64,000 nt of DNA from Sulfurospirillum cavolei. GTDB lineage: Bacteria; Campylobacterota; Campylobacteria; Campylobacterales; Sulfurospirillaceae. Made by a program: the position numbers and the translations under genes. The notes under the pieces are model-generated. The model saw only the letters and a list, made by a program, of their open reading frames with translations. It made no database searches and was not told the origin of the DNA. Below, piece by piece: positions 8,250 through 16,764 of the stretch. Location of the stretch: assembly GCF_000813325.1 (NCBI RefSeq), contig NZ_BBQE01000012.1; one strand, written 5' to 3'. How positions within the stretch are numbered: position 1 is the first letter of the stretch; each line of letters starts with the position of its first letter.

Positions 8250-8539
8250 CCTATAAAGAAGTACCAAAAAGTATCGAATTGTTTGATGTAAAAGTTGCCC
8301 GAATGGTACATGTTATTGAGGATGCCGTTAAAAATGGGCAAATACACAACATGGCTAAAGCATTGGTCGAAAAAGAAGAGGAGCTAAAAAAATTAAGGGC
8401 AGAGCATGCTATTAAAAGTATGAAAGCAAGCTTTTTACATGTTAAAGTATTGAGGTTATTAAGAAATAAGTATGATCTTCTTATAGAGCTGGGGGAATTA
8501 CAACAAAAATACAATGAACTTACAAGTGGTAAGAAATGA
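8246..8539 (+). CDS. Small coiled-coil prophage protein
   Basis: A 97-residue, Lys/Glu/Leu-rich protein, almost entirely helical (K-E-E-E-L-K-K-L-R-A-E-H and L-I-E-L-G-E-L-Q-Q-K-Y). Overlapping starts and stops link it to both neighbours. The nucleotide sequence is more AT-rich than the flanking head gene. Function unknown. Confidence 0.45.
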   Translation: MTYKEVPKSIELFDVKVARMVHVIEDAVKNGQIHNMAKALVEKEEELKKLRAEHAIKSMKASFLHVKVLRLLRNKYDLLIELGELQQKYNELTSGKK

Positions 8540-9759
8540 ATAGCACACTAACAAGGCTTTTAAAGTCTAAAAACTACGAGAAAATGAGCCTTGATGAGCT
8601 TATCGACGAGTATATCGCTCTGTACGCCAAAAACGCACAAAGCAACTTCGATGATCTACTCTCTGAGCTTATGATTTTCCTTGAAAAGTATGACCAAAAT
8701 ATCTCTCCTGAGACCGTAGAGTCTCTCTTCGCAAGCAAGATCGCAAACGCTTCTACGAGTGCTCTTCCAAGTTCCGCCGTGCTAATCCCCCTGATCTATG
8801 AAAAGTCTATGCTCGAGGGAATAAGCACACCTAAAGTAACCGCACAATTCGGTGCGGCAGATGAGCGGGCTATAAATGCCCTTGAAAAGCGCATGATGTG
8901 GGTCGGAAACGACAGCTCTACCCGAACACAAGAGAAGCTGAGAGCTATTTTTAAAGATGTCTACGAGGGCAAATATACGCACGATGAACTGATGCAAGCG
9001 ATGCGAGATAACTTTAGCCATTATACCGAGATGGAAGTGCAAAAAATAAAAGTGGCGGCAGACTTTAACCTACGACAGGGAAGAAACATCGGAACGCTCA
9101 GCCGTGCGATCGAGCAAGGCGACACATACGTGCAAGTCGTTGCTAAAATAGACGATAAAACGACAAACGTCTGTCGCTCTATGCATCTTAGGGTGATTAA
9201 GGTAAGCACGCTTAAGAAACAGTTTGACGCGATTGTTAATGCAACAAGTGTAGAAGCCGCAAAAGCGGCATCAAATCTTTCGTTCTCGACGATCGGAGTG
9301 TGGACTACGACACTCCCTCCAAATTTTGGTTTGCCTCCGTACCACATGGGGTGCAGGACGATTATAAGGCAAGTGTCTGCGGTGCAAGCCGAACGCATGA
9401 CCTTAGATGAATTTGGGAGAGAATACGAGATAGCGGACAGCGCAACCTATAACAAGATTAAAAATAAAGACGATCATCTTAAAGCGAGCAGAGAAAAGAG
9501 TGTCGATAATCTTTTAAAAGATACTCTTGGCTCTATCGCAAAAGAAGCCGTACATAAAAACGATCCCACAAAACGGGTTATTTGGGGAAGTAACGGATTT
9601 ATGGGGTTTTTAGATAAAAACGGTAAAATCAAATCCGTCTACAAGCCCAAAGACGGTATCGACGACTTTTACGCAACTGTAGGAGAGGTTTATTACGATA
9701 AAACGGAACAAGCGTTCAACACAATTTCACAGAGGGTAAAAAAATGGCTAGGACTTTAA
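8536..9759 (+). CDS. Mu F / SPP1 gp7-like minor head protein
   Basis: A 407-residue protein. The central domain (about residues 150-290) has the family signature: Q-V-V-A-K-I-D-D-K-T-T-N-V-C-R-S-M-H, then P-P-Y-H-M-G-C-R-T-I-I, with paired Cys residues. Such proteins join the procapsid at the portal vertex during head morphogenesis. The last 100 residues, after a Lys-rich linker, form a separate segment with R-V-I-W-G-S-N-G-F-M-G-F-L-D-K-N-G, which resembles the extra C-terminal domains some phages append here. It opens the virion genes. Confidence 0.8.
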   Translation: MNSTLTRLLKSKNYEKMSLDELIDEYIALYAKNAQSNFDDLLSELMIFLEKYDQNISPETVESLFASKIANASTSALPSSAVLIPLIYEKSMLEGISTPKVTAQFGAADERAINALEKRMMWVGNDSSTRTQEKLRAIFKDVYEGKYTHDELMQAMRDNFSHYTEMEVQKIKVAADFNLRQGRNIGTLSRAIEQGDTYVQVVAKIDDKTTNVCRSMHLRVIKVSTLKKQFDAIVNATSVEAAKAASNLSFSTIGVWTTTLPPNFGLPPYHMGCRTIIRQVSAVQAERMTLDEFGREYEIADSATYNKIKNKDDHLKASREKSVDNLLKDTLGSIAKEAVHKNDPTKRVIWGSNGFMGFLDKNGKIKSVYKPKDGIDDFYATVGEVYYDKTEQAFNTISQRVKKWLGL

Positions 9760-10082
9760 CGATAGACATTTGGGGCGAAGACTGGTACATCGAAAGTACA
9801 TTAGAAGGTGATGATAAAGAGTATGCCTTCCCTCCGATGGGGAATTACCGTGTGGTTGGAGGGAAAATAGCACATTTGCATAACTATATGCTCTCTGAAG
9901 AACGCTTAAAAGGTTGTGCGGAATTCGGCGGCCCTTTTTTAGAGCACTGCTCCTTCGTCTACATCCCTAGAGATAAAGACGGAGAGCTTGTGCAAAAAGA
10001 CGGCAAAGTGATCGACGGCGACTTTATAGACGCGTTGGTTTTTATCTACAAAGAGCTAGAGAAAGAAACGAAAAATGGCTAA
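9744..10082 (+). CDS. Hypothetical prophage head-region protein
   Basis: A 112-residue acidic protein that overlaps the F-like gene by 16 bases and the next gene by 8. It contains W-G-E-D-W-Y-I-E-S and a mid-region G-N-Y-R-V-V-G-G. No family is recognised. Its position between head-morphogenesis and gp10-like genes suggests a virion or assembly role. Confidence 0.5.
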   Translation: MARTLTIDIWGEDWYIESTLEGDDKEYAFPPMGNYRVVGGKIAHLHNYMLSEERLKGCAEFGGPFLEHCSFVYIPRDKDGELVQKDGKVIDGDFIDALVFIYKELEKETKNG

Positions 10083-10518
10083 AAAATACGAACTTGGCAA
10101 CACTCTCTTAGAGACCGTAGCCCGCGAAGTCGTAAAGATAGCGCAAGAGGAAGCCCCCGAAAAGAGCGGAGAGCTAAAGGGTAGCATCGACATCCTGAGT
10201 ATCGGAGATGAAGAAGCGATCGTAGGGCACAAATACAATGACAAGATCGTCGTGAACTGGAAAGGTGCTAAGACGATATACCCGCTATTCGTGCATGAGG
10301 GAACAGACGCACATACGATCACGCCTCGCACCAAAAAAGCCTTGCTTTGGAACGAAGATATCGGCTACCGCAAAAAAGTGAACCATCCAGGAACAAAAGC
10401 AAATCCTTACTTTAAACGAGCGATTAAAAACAAGCGCATTGAAACGATTATCCGTAAGTATGTCGATAACTTGGTAAAGCAAGTGGCGAAAGATATTGAA
10501 AATGCGGGGAAAATGTAA
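10075..10518 (+). CDS. HK97 gp10-like head-tail / tail completion protein
   Basis: A 147-residue protein with the gp10 family pattern: an N-terminal helix, A-P-E-K-S-G-E-L-K-G-S-I near residue 25, Y-P-L-F-V-H-E-G-T in the middle, a T-P-R-T-K-K-A-L-L-W motif, then H-P-G-T-K-A-N-P-Y-F-K-R-A. Proteins of this family sit at the head-tail joint and end the tail tube. It is the last gene before the minus-strand block, and a short CCC/GGG hairpin at 10520-10538 follows. Confidence 0.75.
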   Translation: MAKKYELGNTLLETVAREVVKIAQEEAPEKSGELKGSIDILSIGDEEAIVGHKYNDKIVVNWKGAKTIYPLFVHEGTDAHTITPRTKKALLWNEDIGYRKKVNHPGTKANPYFKRAIKNKRIETIIRKYVDNLVKQVAKDIENAGKM

Positions 10519-10527
10519 ACTCCCCCA

Positions 10528-11121
10528 TTAGGGAGGGGCTTCCCAAAACCGATATTGCGCGTTATCTTTAACGTCTCCGTACTGCTTCCCATACTTAAAA
10601 ATGTTTTGCGAATACTCGTAGTTAATATCGCAGTTGGAACGGGTTTGAACCGTTCCGTTCTTTAACGTAAAGTATGAGTCCCCTCGTGTGCATTGAGCCT
10701 TTGCTTTTGCCCAGTCCTCTGTGCCGGCTTTTTTGATCTCTTTAAGTACCCAATCGCCGCCGTTATAGCGTTGATAGGTTATCCAAAGCGGTCGACCGGG
10801 TTCGTGGAGGTAGCGCATGATCGCCGCTTGTGCTCTTAGGCTTCCTTGAACGCTTGCTATTTCCGTAATGCCCTCTTTGTCTAGCACTTTCTTCCACCAC
10901 CGGTAGGTGATCTGTGCGACACCTTGTGATCCTACACCGTCGTTTGAGATGCTAGGACGGCACCCACTCTCTTGCTCCAGCTGAGCGATAGCATACTGAT
11001 AAGGGAAGCTCGTACCGAACTCTCTAAAATGCGCGACACGCACCTTTTGCGTTAGAAGAGTGCAACGCTCTAATGCGAAAAGGTTAACCGCCAACAGCGT
11101 AACTATAAACAATAACCGCAT
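10528..11121 (-). CDS. Secreted lysozyme-like transglycosylase (endolysin)
   Basis: A 197-residue protein on the minus strand. It begins with a cleavable signal peptide (M-R-L-L-F-I-V-T-L-L-A-V-N-L-F-A). The SLT/goose-lysozyme fold is indicated by A-I-A-Q-L-E-Q-E-S-G-C, with the catalytic Glu near residue 49, then G-S-Q-G-V-A-Q-I and R-Y-N-G-G-D. It would cleave peptidoglycan for lysis. Neighbouring membrane proteins could be holins. Having the lysis genes and packaging genes reversed relative to the rest is unusual for Mu-like phages. Confidence 0.8.
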   Translation of the reverse strand: MRLLFIVTLLAVNLFALERCTLLTQKVRVAHFREFGTSFPYQYAIAQLEQESGCRPSISNDGVGSQGVAQITYRWWKKVLDKEGITEIASVQGSLRAQAAIMRYLHEPGRPLWITYQRYNGGDWVLKEIKKAGTEDWAKAKAQCTRGDSYFTLKNGTVQTRSNCDINYEYSQNIFKYGKQYGDVKDNAQYRFWEAPP

Positions 11122-11350
11122 ACAGCACTATCCTCCCGACATTCTTAGGCGTAAAATTAGGCGTATAGCCCCATTCCACTTTTCCCAATAAAATCCGCCC
11201 TGCGATATACGCATGGATAAGCCCAAAGTTAACCTGTACCATCTTTGAAAGCATAAGCTCCGCAAAAGCATGCCCCTCCCCAAGAAGGTGCAACGTAATC
11301 GTCGCAAGGCACATAAGTGCCAACGCCGCCTCAAACCACAATTTTTTCAT
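11084..11350 (-). CDS. Small membrane protein of the lysis block
   Basis: An 88-residue protein with hydrophobic segments near residues 5-25, 35-55 and 70-88. It overlaps the endolysin start and is overlapped by the upstream membrane gene. It could be a holin or antiholin, but no family signature is seen. A perfect TTACATGTAA palindrome lies near its start, at 11360-11369. Confidence 0.5.
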   Translation of the reverse strand: MKKLWFEAALALMCLATITLHLLGEGHAFAELMLSKMVQVNFGLIHAYIAGRILLGKVEWGYTPNFTPKNVGRIVLYAVIVYSYAVGG

Positions 11351-11570
11351 ATTGATCCTTTACATGTAAAAAGTTAAACACCCGTCTAACGACGTAATTC
11401 CGCCCGATGCTTACTACCGTAAACACCACCGTGATCCAAAATGAACTGCTCAAGCTCTGCGGCATTCCGAACATCGGAAAGACAAAGTACCCTACAGCGA
11501 TGCTAAGCAAAAAGCCGCTAAACGTGTTTGCCAAGCTCTCCAAGAGAGAGGCTCTTTTACTCTGTTCCAT
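11331..11570 (-). CDS. DUF7220-like small phage membrane protein
   Basis: A 79-residue protein with the pattern S-L-L-E-S-L-A-N-T, then two hydrophobic helices (about residues 17-36 and 42-58) and R-N-Y-V-V-R-R-V-F-N. This matches small phage membrane proteins classed as DUF7220, often found next to lysis genes. GGAGGAG lies before its ATG. The half-copy of the iteron element (11591-11655) stands directly upstream and is probably its control region. Confidence 0.6.
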   Translation of the reverse strand: MEQSKRASLLESLANTFSGFLLSIAVGYFVFPMFGMPQSLSSSFWITVVFTVVSIGRNYVVRRVFNFLHVKDQYEKIVV

Positions 11571-11590
11571 ACTCCTCCTTTAAAAATGTG

Positions 11591-11655
11591 TACAACTGTT
11601 ACAACTGTACAACTATGTTCACAAATGCCTAAAATATGGGCTTTTATAGTTGTAA
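11591..11655 (-). repeat. Second, half copy of the iteron element
   Basis: The first 26 bases (from TACAACTGTT) match the left arm of the 7526 element and its flank. TGCCTAAAAT and CTTTTATAGTTGTAAAA also match the middle part. The opposite arm is reduced to a remnant. Relative to the minus-strand gene it precedes, the arm stands just upstream of the ribosome-binding site, as in the first copy. This suggests joint control of the GemA-like unit and the lysis unit. Confidence 0.65.
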
Positions 11656-11662
11656 AACAGTT

Positions 11663-13234
11663 TTAGCCAAGGACATACGCTTTGCCTTGTTTCTTTATAC
11701 GTAAAACCTCTACATGGCTCGCCGCGAGGGCTAACGCCCAAAAGCGGTCGGCGTGACCGTGCTCGTTCCTGTCCGCATCGTAAAGAAAGCTCTTTGCCCC
11801 TGCTTTACGCTTGATGGCATGGATGTCCGCAATTAAAAGCGGGTCGTTGGGTATGCGGATCAACTTATCCTCGAACATTTTTTTAAGATTTAGTGCCATC
11901 GATTCTTTCATGTTTGCAGTAAACGTAACGCCGTCCACTCGGCTCTTGAATTCTTTGTGCATATCTTCTGCTAAGTTCATACCGATACCTGTTTTATCGA
12001 TACGAGTACGTGCGTGCATATTGGTATTTAAGAATGCCCTTATGAGCATCTTTTGTTCATCAAAGCTTGCTTTCCTGAGCGTATCGAGCGTACACATGTC
12101 ATACTTCCCGCCTTCTTTAGGCTCAAGTGCCGCCAAAGAGCCTAAGTCTTTAACGCGCCCGACATCGTAACCGCTTACAAGCGGAGAGCGAGAGTCTGGC
12201 ATGTAGTAGTGAAAAAGCGGATCAACACAGCTTTTAATAAGTGCGATATTGAAGAGAGCGGACTCATCGTCGATAAATTGGCATTCGTAGGCACTTGCCC
12301 ATGTGTCTGCATCAAACAGGGCTCGCATAACTTCAAGATCGAAGTCCAACCCGTCCTCGATGGCACGGTAGATATCGATGCGATGGCGAGAGAACATAAA
12401 GTATTTGGCTTCGTCCATGCAGATATTGGCAAAGATAGAGTTCTCTTCGAACGGTGTGGACATAATAGTAAGGCGACCTTTAATCGCACCGATGCTTGGG
12501 ACAAAAGCGTGCCATATCTTCTTAGGGTTTGGATACCATGCGAACTCATCCATGTACACATCGCCCGTAAAGCCTTGCACCGTTCTAAAGTTATGCGCAA
12601 GGGCTTTTATGATGACACCGTTAGGGAGTACCTTTTCTTTTTCATTATCTCGAATAAAAGTAATGCCAAGCTTTGCCGCCCACATGGAGGTATAACGCAT
12701 TAAGATGAGTGCTTGTTCCTCTGAAGCAGATAGAAAGAGCTGATTACGCCCATTGTCCACCGCTGAGCAAAGCGCATCCAATGCGGCGACATAAGAAAAA
12801 CCGATCTGACGTGCCTTAAGAACGATGCGAAACTGTGCAGGGTCTTCGAAGAAAGCTTTTTGATACCCGTAAAGGTTGCATTCTCTAAGCGCACGCTCTC
12901 TCAGTGACCCCTCCATATTTAAAACCACAAGAGGCTTTGGTATACGAGCTTTTTCTTCTTTCGCTTCTAAGCGTTCCATTTTGGAGAGTGCATTGCTGAG
13001 CATTGCAACCTTGCGGCTGACTGCTTCAGTTTGGTTCTTCTTGGAGAGAACGGAGAGTTGCTTTTTTAGGTTTTTAATCGTTAGCTTTGTATCTTGCTCT
13101 GCTTCTTTATCTTCGTTTATCCAGTTGTTGAGCGTAAAGCGAGACATACCATACTCTTTCGCCACATCGGTAATCGGTACACCGCTTTTCAAAATGGCAA
13201 GGATTTTGGATTTTGTCTCTTTAGAATATGCCAT
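11663..13234 (-). CDS. Terminase large subunit with fused N-terminal HTH
   Basis: A 523-residue protein. Residues 1-40 form a helix-turn-helix (I-T-D-V-A-K-E-Y-G-M-S-R-F-T-L-N-N-W-I), then a coiled coil to about residue 95, as in small-terminase or transposase HTH domains. The ATPase follows: V-L-K-A-R-Q-I-G-F-S (Walker A-like) near residue 140, F-T-G-D-V-Y-M-D-E-F-A-W (Walker B) near 230, and a nuclease part with S-G-Y-D-V-G-R near 345. It packages phage DNA into heads. The class is that of Mu gp28-like terminases. No separate small terminase gene is visible, and the fused HTH may replace it. Confidence 0.85.
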   Translation of the reverse strand: MAYSKETKSKILAILKSGVPITDVAKEYGMSRFTLNNWINEDKEAEQDTKLTIKNLKKQLSVLSKKNQTEAVSRKVAMLSNALSKMERLEAKEEKARIPKPLVVLNMEGSLRERALRECNLYGYQKAFFEDPAQFRIVLKARQIGFSYVAALDALCSAVDNGRNQLFLSASEEQALILMRYTSMWAAKLGITFIRDNEKEKVLPNGVIIKALAHNFRTVQGFTGDVYMDEFAWYPNPKKIWHAFVPSIGAIKGRLTIMSTPFEENSIFANICMDEAKYFMFSRHRIDIYRAIEDGLDFDLEVMRALFDADTWASAYECQFIDDESALFNIALIKSCVDPLFHYYMPDSRSPLVSGYDVGRVKDLGSLAALEPKEGGKYDMCTLDTLRKASFDEQKMLIRAFLNTNMHARTRIDKTGIGMNLAEDMHKEFKSRVDGVTFTANMKESMALNLKKMFEDKLIRIPNDPLLIADIHAIKRKAGAKSFLYDADRNEHGHADRFWALALAASHVEVLRIKKQGKAYVLG

Positions 13235-13362
13235 TTTTAACCCTTTTTGAAAAAACGCACAGAAACGGCTCTAAAATCGTTTTTAATGCATTTAGGCTAT
13301 AAGGACTCAAAAAAAAAGCGTTTGAAGAATTTAAACGGGTTTTAAACGCTATTGTGAGCCTC

Positions 13363-14436
13363 TTAAACATTCTTAGACCATCCCAAAATGTTCTTAGCCT
13401 CTATCGGGGTTAAAATTCCCGAACTAACAAGATTAGGAACAACCTCGCTATCGTCCTTAAAGTTTGTGACATCTAAAGGTTTAAGGATGAGCTTTATACC
13501 TAAAGAAGCGAAATATTCTTCGAGAAGCTGTTGTTTTGGTTTAATGCAGATTTCGTTAAAAGTGTGGAGTTGCCCCATAAGCTCGCCTGAACCACCCCAT
13601 CCACCTGCGTTTACAATGCCAACCATCCGCGGCGGTACACCATGCGAGGCTACAACATCGTCTCGGTTAATGCCTCTAAGTCTTTCAAAGCTTAAATCTT
13701 CCGTTGCGCTTAGCTTTTCTATCTTAATAGTAGGCACGGTACCATCCACGTTGGACGGAACAGAAAGCAATAAGGTTTTATGCGCATTCCCCACCCCTCG
13801 GTAAGAAGTACGGAGGAAATTTGTAATATGTTCTATTTGCTCTTCGGAGGGTTCGGAGTTCTCGAAAATGATCGCAAGGCGGGGCATTGCTCCGTTCTCA
13901 AAAAAAGCTTGATTATAGAGGTCGATATTTTCGTTTGTTAAAATAGCATTAATGCTCGCAAGATAATCAGGCTCTCCATAAAATCTGCTAGAGGGAGAGT
14001 CGTAGCCTAAATGCACGGCATTAATAAGCGTTTGTTTAAATCCGCTTGTTTGATAGATAGCGCGCTCTTTACCTATTCGCGCTTCTTTTGCCGGCAGATG
14101 GTAGAGAGCTGGGTACTTTGCATTCCCTGCCCTCTCCGTATACATATTGCCGTACATCTCTAGGTCGAGGATGGACTTGCTTAAGAATTGTTTAGGTGTT
14201 ACGCCCACGAGGAATTTATCTAAGTCGGTCTCTTCAATCATGCTTAAAATCTTAGTCTTAATATTAATACAGAGGCGGTGGTAAATATTGGCGTAGTAAA
14301 GTTTTAAACATTTTGCATGGTCGAAGAATGGAGTAATTACCCCACCGCTCGCGATGCGATCTTCGTCGATAATTTGCATACTCTGTGCATTTGCCGCTAC
14401 GACCTTACTTTTCCCTACTTTTTGTGCTTCTGACAT
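13363..14436 (-). CDS. Phage portal protein (PBSX/P2 Q-like family)
   Basis: The start at 14436 is preceded on the minus strand by GAAAGAGGGG; a longer in-frame start at 14496 is less likely. The 357-residue protein has the family features L-D-L-E-M-Y-G-N-M-Y, F-Y-G-E-P-D-Y near the middle and H-G-V-P-P-R-M-V-G-I-V-N-A-G-G-W-G-G in the C-terminal third, followed by a helix ending the ring-forming domain. It forms the dodecameric DNA channel. It pairs with the terminase downstream on the same strand; an AGCGTTT/AAACGCT hairpin lies in the 128 bases between. Confidence 0.8.
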   Translation of the reverse strand: MSEAQKVGKSKVVAANAQSMQIIDEDRIASGGVITPFFDHAKCLKLYYANIYHRLCINIKTKILSMIEETDLDKFLVGVTPKQFLSKSILDLEMYGNMYTERAGNAKYPALYHLPAKEARIGKERAIYQTSGFKQTLINAVHLGYDSPSSRFYGEPDYLASINAILTNENIDLYNQAFFENGAMPRLAIIFENSEPSEEQIEHITNFLRTSYRGVGNAHKTLLLSVPSNVDGTVPTIKIEKLSATEDLSFERLRGINRDDVVASHGVPPRMVGIVNAGGWGGSGELMGQLHTFNEICIKPKQQLLEEYFASLGIKLILKPLDVTNFKDDSEVVPNLVSSGILTPIEAKNILGWSKNV

Positions 14437-14579
14437 GTCCCCTCTTTCTCGCGTGAGCTTTTGTGCAATGCTAAAACAAAAAAAGTTTTCGCGCACTCCA
14501 AATGCCCGCTATATAGAGTGTTTTGAGACTTCGAACGGGGTAAATTGTCGCTATTGAAACCTACAAAAAAAGGATACGC
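14437..14579 (+). promoter_or_regulatory. Divergent control region of the two virion operons
   Basis: These 143 bases separate the portal gene (minus) from the protease gene (plus), so two outward transcripts should begin here. AT-rich stretches with TATATAG (about 14510) and GTAAATTG are possible -10 elements. The downstream start has AAAAAAAGGA before ATG. No operator repeat like the iteron element is present. Confidence 0.4.
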
Positions 14580-15464
14580 ATGGCGGATAAGGCAAAAAGG
14601 AGATTGAGCGACATTAACATCTCGCACATTTCCTTGGTTAAAGCAGGTGCGAACGGACGAACGATTCTTTTTAAAAGTAAAGAAGATACGCCAACGCACG
14701 AGGTGCTTGTTAAGTTTACAAAGCAAGATGATGTAAAAGGTATCGTTTACGGCATTGTTTACGAGCCTGAGAAAGTGGATTCGCAAGGCGATATCGCAAA
14801 CGCGGAAGAGATTGAAAAAGCCGCTTATGCATTTATGAAGGCACGCAATACTTTAAATGTAGACAAAGAGCACGACTTCTCTCAAGCGGGTGCATTTGTG
14901 GCTGAGAGTTGGATTGTAAAAGCAAATGACCCTATTTTCCCAGATGCGGTCGGCGCATGGGCGGTTGCGATTAAGGTGGAAGACGAAGCCTTAAAAGCAG
15001 ACATTAAAAAAGGTGACATCGCAGGCTTAAGTATGGCAGGCATTGCTAAAGCAGAAACCGTAAGCGAAGAGGATGGAAATATCCTCAAATCGATCAAAGA
15101 GGGGTTTGAGACCTTCATTAAAGCGTTTGAAAAATCGGTTAGTTCTAAACCAACGACGATTACAAAAGATGAGCTTAACACACTTTTTAAAAGTGAGCTA
15201 GAGCCTATCCTAAAAGAGAAAGAGACGCTTAAAGTCGAGCTTACAAAAGCTAAAGATGATCTCGCCGCGGTTATGAAAGAAAAAGATGAGCTCGTCGCTG
15301 AGCTTAAAAAAAGTAAGCAAACAACCGACCCGACCAAGATCGACACGAGCGATGCTACCGTGATCGCAAAAGCGGCGCAAGAGCTTGTTAAAAAAGAAGA
15401 GGACGCAGGGCGCACGTTAAGTGTCGCCGATGCAGTCGCGCAACTTACAAAAGGAGCAAAATAA
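14580..15464 (+). CDS. XkdF-like prohead protease fused to scaffold
   Basis: A 294-residue protein. Residues 5-165 match the putative phage serine protease XkdF pattern: I-S-H-I-S-L-V-K-A-G-A-N, V-Y-E-P-E-K-V-D-S-Q-G-D, V-D-K-E-H-D-F and G-L-S-M-A-G-I. The H-D-F and the late S-x-x-G are candidate active-site elements. Residues 195-250 are a long coiled coil typical of scaffolding. Such proteins shape the procapsid and then digest the scaffold. It overlaps the next gene by one base and starts the head operon. Confidence 0.7.
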   Translation: MADKAKRRLSDINISHISLVKAGANGRTILFKSKEDTPTHEVLVKFTKQDDVKGIVYGIVYEPEKVDSQGDIANAEEIEKAAYAFMKARNTLNVDKEHDFSQAGAFVAESWIVKANDPIFPDAVGAWAVAIKVEDEALKADIKKGDIAGLSMAGIAKAETVSEEDGNILKSIKEGFETFIKAFEKSVSSKPTTITKDELNTLFKSELEPILKEKETLKVELTKAKDDLAAVMKEKDELVAELKKSKQTTDPTKIDTSDATVIAKAAQELVKKEEDAGRTLSVADAVAQLTKGAK

Positions 15465-15817
15465 TGAGAAAGATGGACGGAGTCCTCGCCCGCTTAGCGG
15501 CGACTGCTGTTTTGCAATATCGTGTTGTTTCGGTTGATGCAAATGGAAAATTTATCTACCCAACATCGACCTCTTTACCGTTTGGTGCTACCTTGGGCGC
15601 GGCAAATGCGGGTGATAGCCTCGATGTGCAATACTCGGATATCGCCGAGATCGAAGTTGGTACAGGTGGCGTCGCCCTTGACAGTTATGTCAAAGCGGGG
15701 ACAGATGGACGTATCGTAACCGCAGCGACGACGGGCGATAAGATTATTGGTTTACCGCTTGAGAGCGGTGTAGAAGGGGATGTCATCTCCGTTTTATTAA
15801 CTAGAGCTAAAGTATAA
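15464..15817 (+). CDS. DUF2190-like capsid decoration protein
   Basis: A 117-residue beta-rich protein with A-G-D-S-L-D-V, T-G-G-V-A-L-D-S-Y-V-K-A-G-T-D-G and I-I-G-L-P-L-E-S-G, typical of DUF2190 head decoration or stabilisation proteins. It lies between protease/scaffold and capsid genes, where such genes are usual. Confidence 0.65.
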   Translation: MRKMDGVLARLAATAVLQYRVVSVDANGKFIYPTSTSLPFGATLGAANAGDSLDVQYSDIAEIEVGTGGVALDSYVKAGTDGRIVTAATTGDKIIGLPLESGVEGDVISVLLTRAKV

Positions 15818-15828
15818 GGAGCTAAAAA

Positions 15829-16752
15829 ATGATACCACAATTTGTATATTCCCCCGAGTACACCGCAATTGCAATTGCTTACCGTAATACGAAGTTGATC
15901 GCAGACTTGGTACTCCCTCGTGTCCCCGTTAGCAAAAAAGAGTTTAAGTATATCGAATACCCACTCGCGGACAGTTTTACGGTTCCTGATACTCTTTTCC
16001 CCAAAAAAGGTACTCCAAACATTGTCGACTTTGGTGGACGCGATGTAACGAGCATGACGATCGATTACGGCTTGGATGACCCAATCTCCAACGATGATAT
16101 CGCAAATGCTCCAGAGGGAAGCAATCTTGAAGGTAAAGGTGTTGAGTACGTTACCGATCTTGTCGCCCTTGCTAGAGAAGTACGTGCCGCCGCGCTTCTT
16201 TTTAACGCAAATAGCTATGCAAGCTCAAAAACGCTAGCACTTACGGGTACAGATCGATTCGATGATTATGAGAATTCTGATCCTCTTGCCGTACTTGTCG
16301 AGGCACTTGATACGCCTCTTATGCGCCCTAACACGATGACAATAGGTCGCAAAGCCTTCTCTAAACTTGCGATGCACCCTAAAGTCGTTAAGGCGGCAAA
16401 CGGTAATGCCGGTGATAGCGGTATCGCAACAAAACTGCGCATCGCAGAGATCCTAGAGCTCGACAACATTTTTGTCGGAGAGGGTTGGCTAAATACCGCA
16501 AAAAAAGGACAAACGGCTGTAATGCAACGCGTTTGGGGGAATGACATCTCTTTAACCTATCTTAACTCTCTAGCCGACACACAACGAGGCGTAACGTTCG
16601 GTTTTACGGCACAGTATGGCACAAAGCAAGCAGGCGCAAATCCTGTTGCGCTTGGTATAAACGGTTCTATGTTGGTTCGTTCAGCCGAAAGCGTAAAAGA
16701 GCTTATCGTTGCAAAAGACGTCGGCTTCTTACTTACCGATGTCATCTCATAA
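15829..16752 (+). CDS. Major capsid protein
   Basis: A 307-residue protein with the layout of Mu T/PBSX-like HK97-fold capsids: an N-terminal arm, V-L-P-R-V-P-V-S-K-K-E-F near residue 30, a D-Y-G-L-D-D-P spine-helix entry, and C-terminal V-A-L-G-I-N-G-S-M-L-V-R-S-A-E-S. AAGGAGCTAAAAA precedes the ATG. As main coat protein it would be among the most abundant phage products. Codon use matches the rest of the virion genes. Confidence 0.75.
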   Translation: MIPQFVYSPEYTAIAIAYRNTKLIADLVLPRVPVSKKEFKYIEYPLADSFTVPDTLFPKKGTPNIVDFGGRDVTSMTIDYGLDDPISNDDIANAPEGSNLEGKGVEYVTDLVALAREVRAAALLFNANSYASSKTLALTGTDRFDDYENSDPLAVLVEALDTPLMRPNTMTIGRKAFSKLAMHPKVVKAANGNAGDSGIATKLRIAEILELDNIFVGEGWLNTAKKGQTAVMQRVWGNDISLTYLNSLADTQRGVTFGFTAQYGTKQAGANPVALGINGSMLVRSAESVKELIVAKDVGFLLTDVIS

Positions 16753-16764
16753 AAGGAGGTAATT

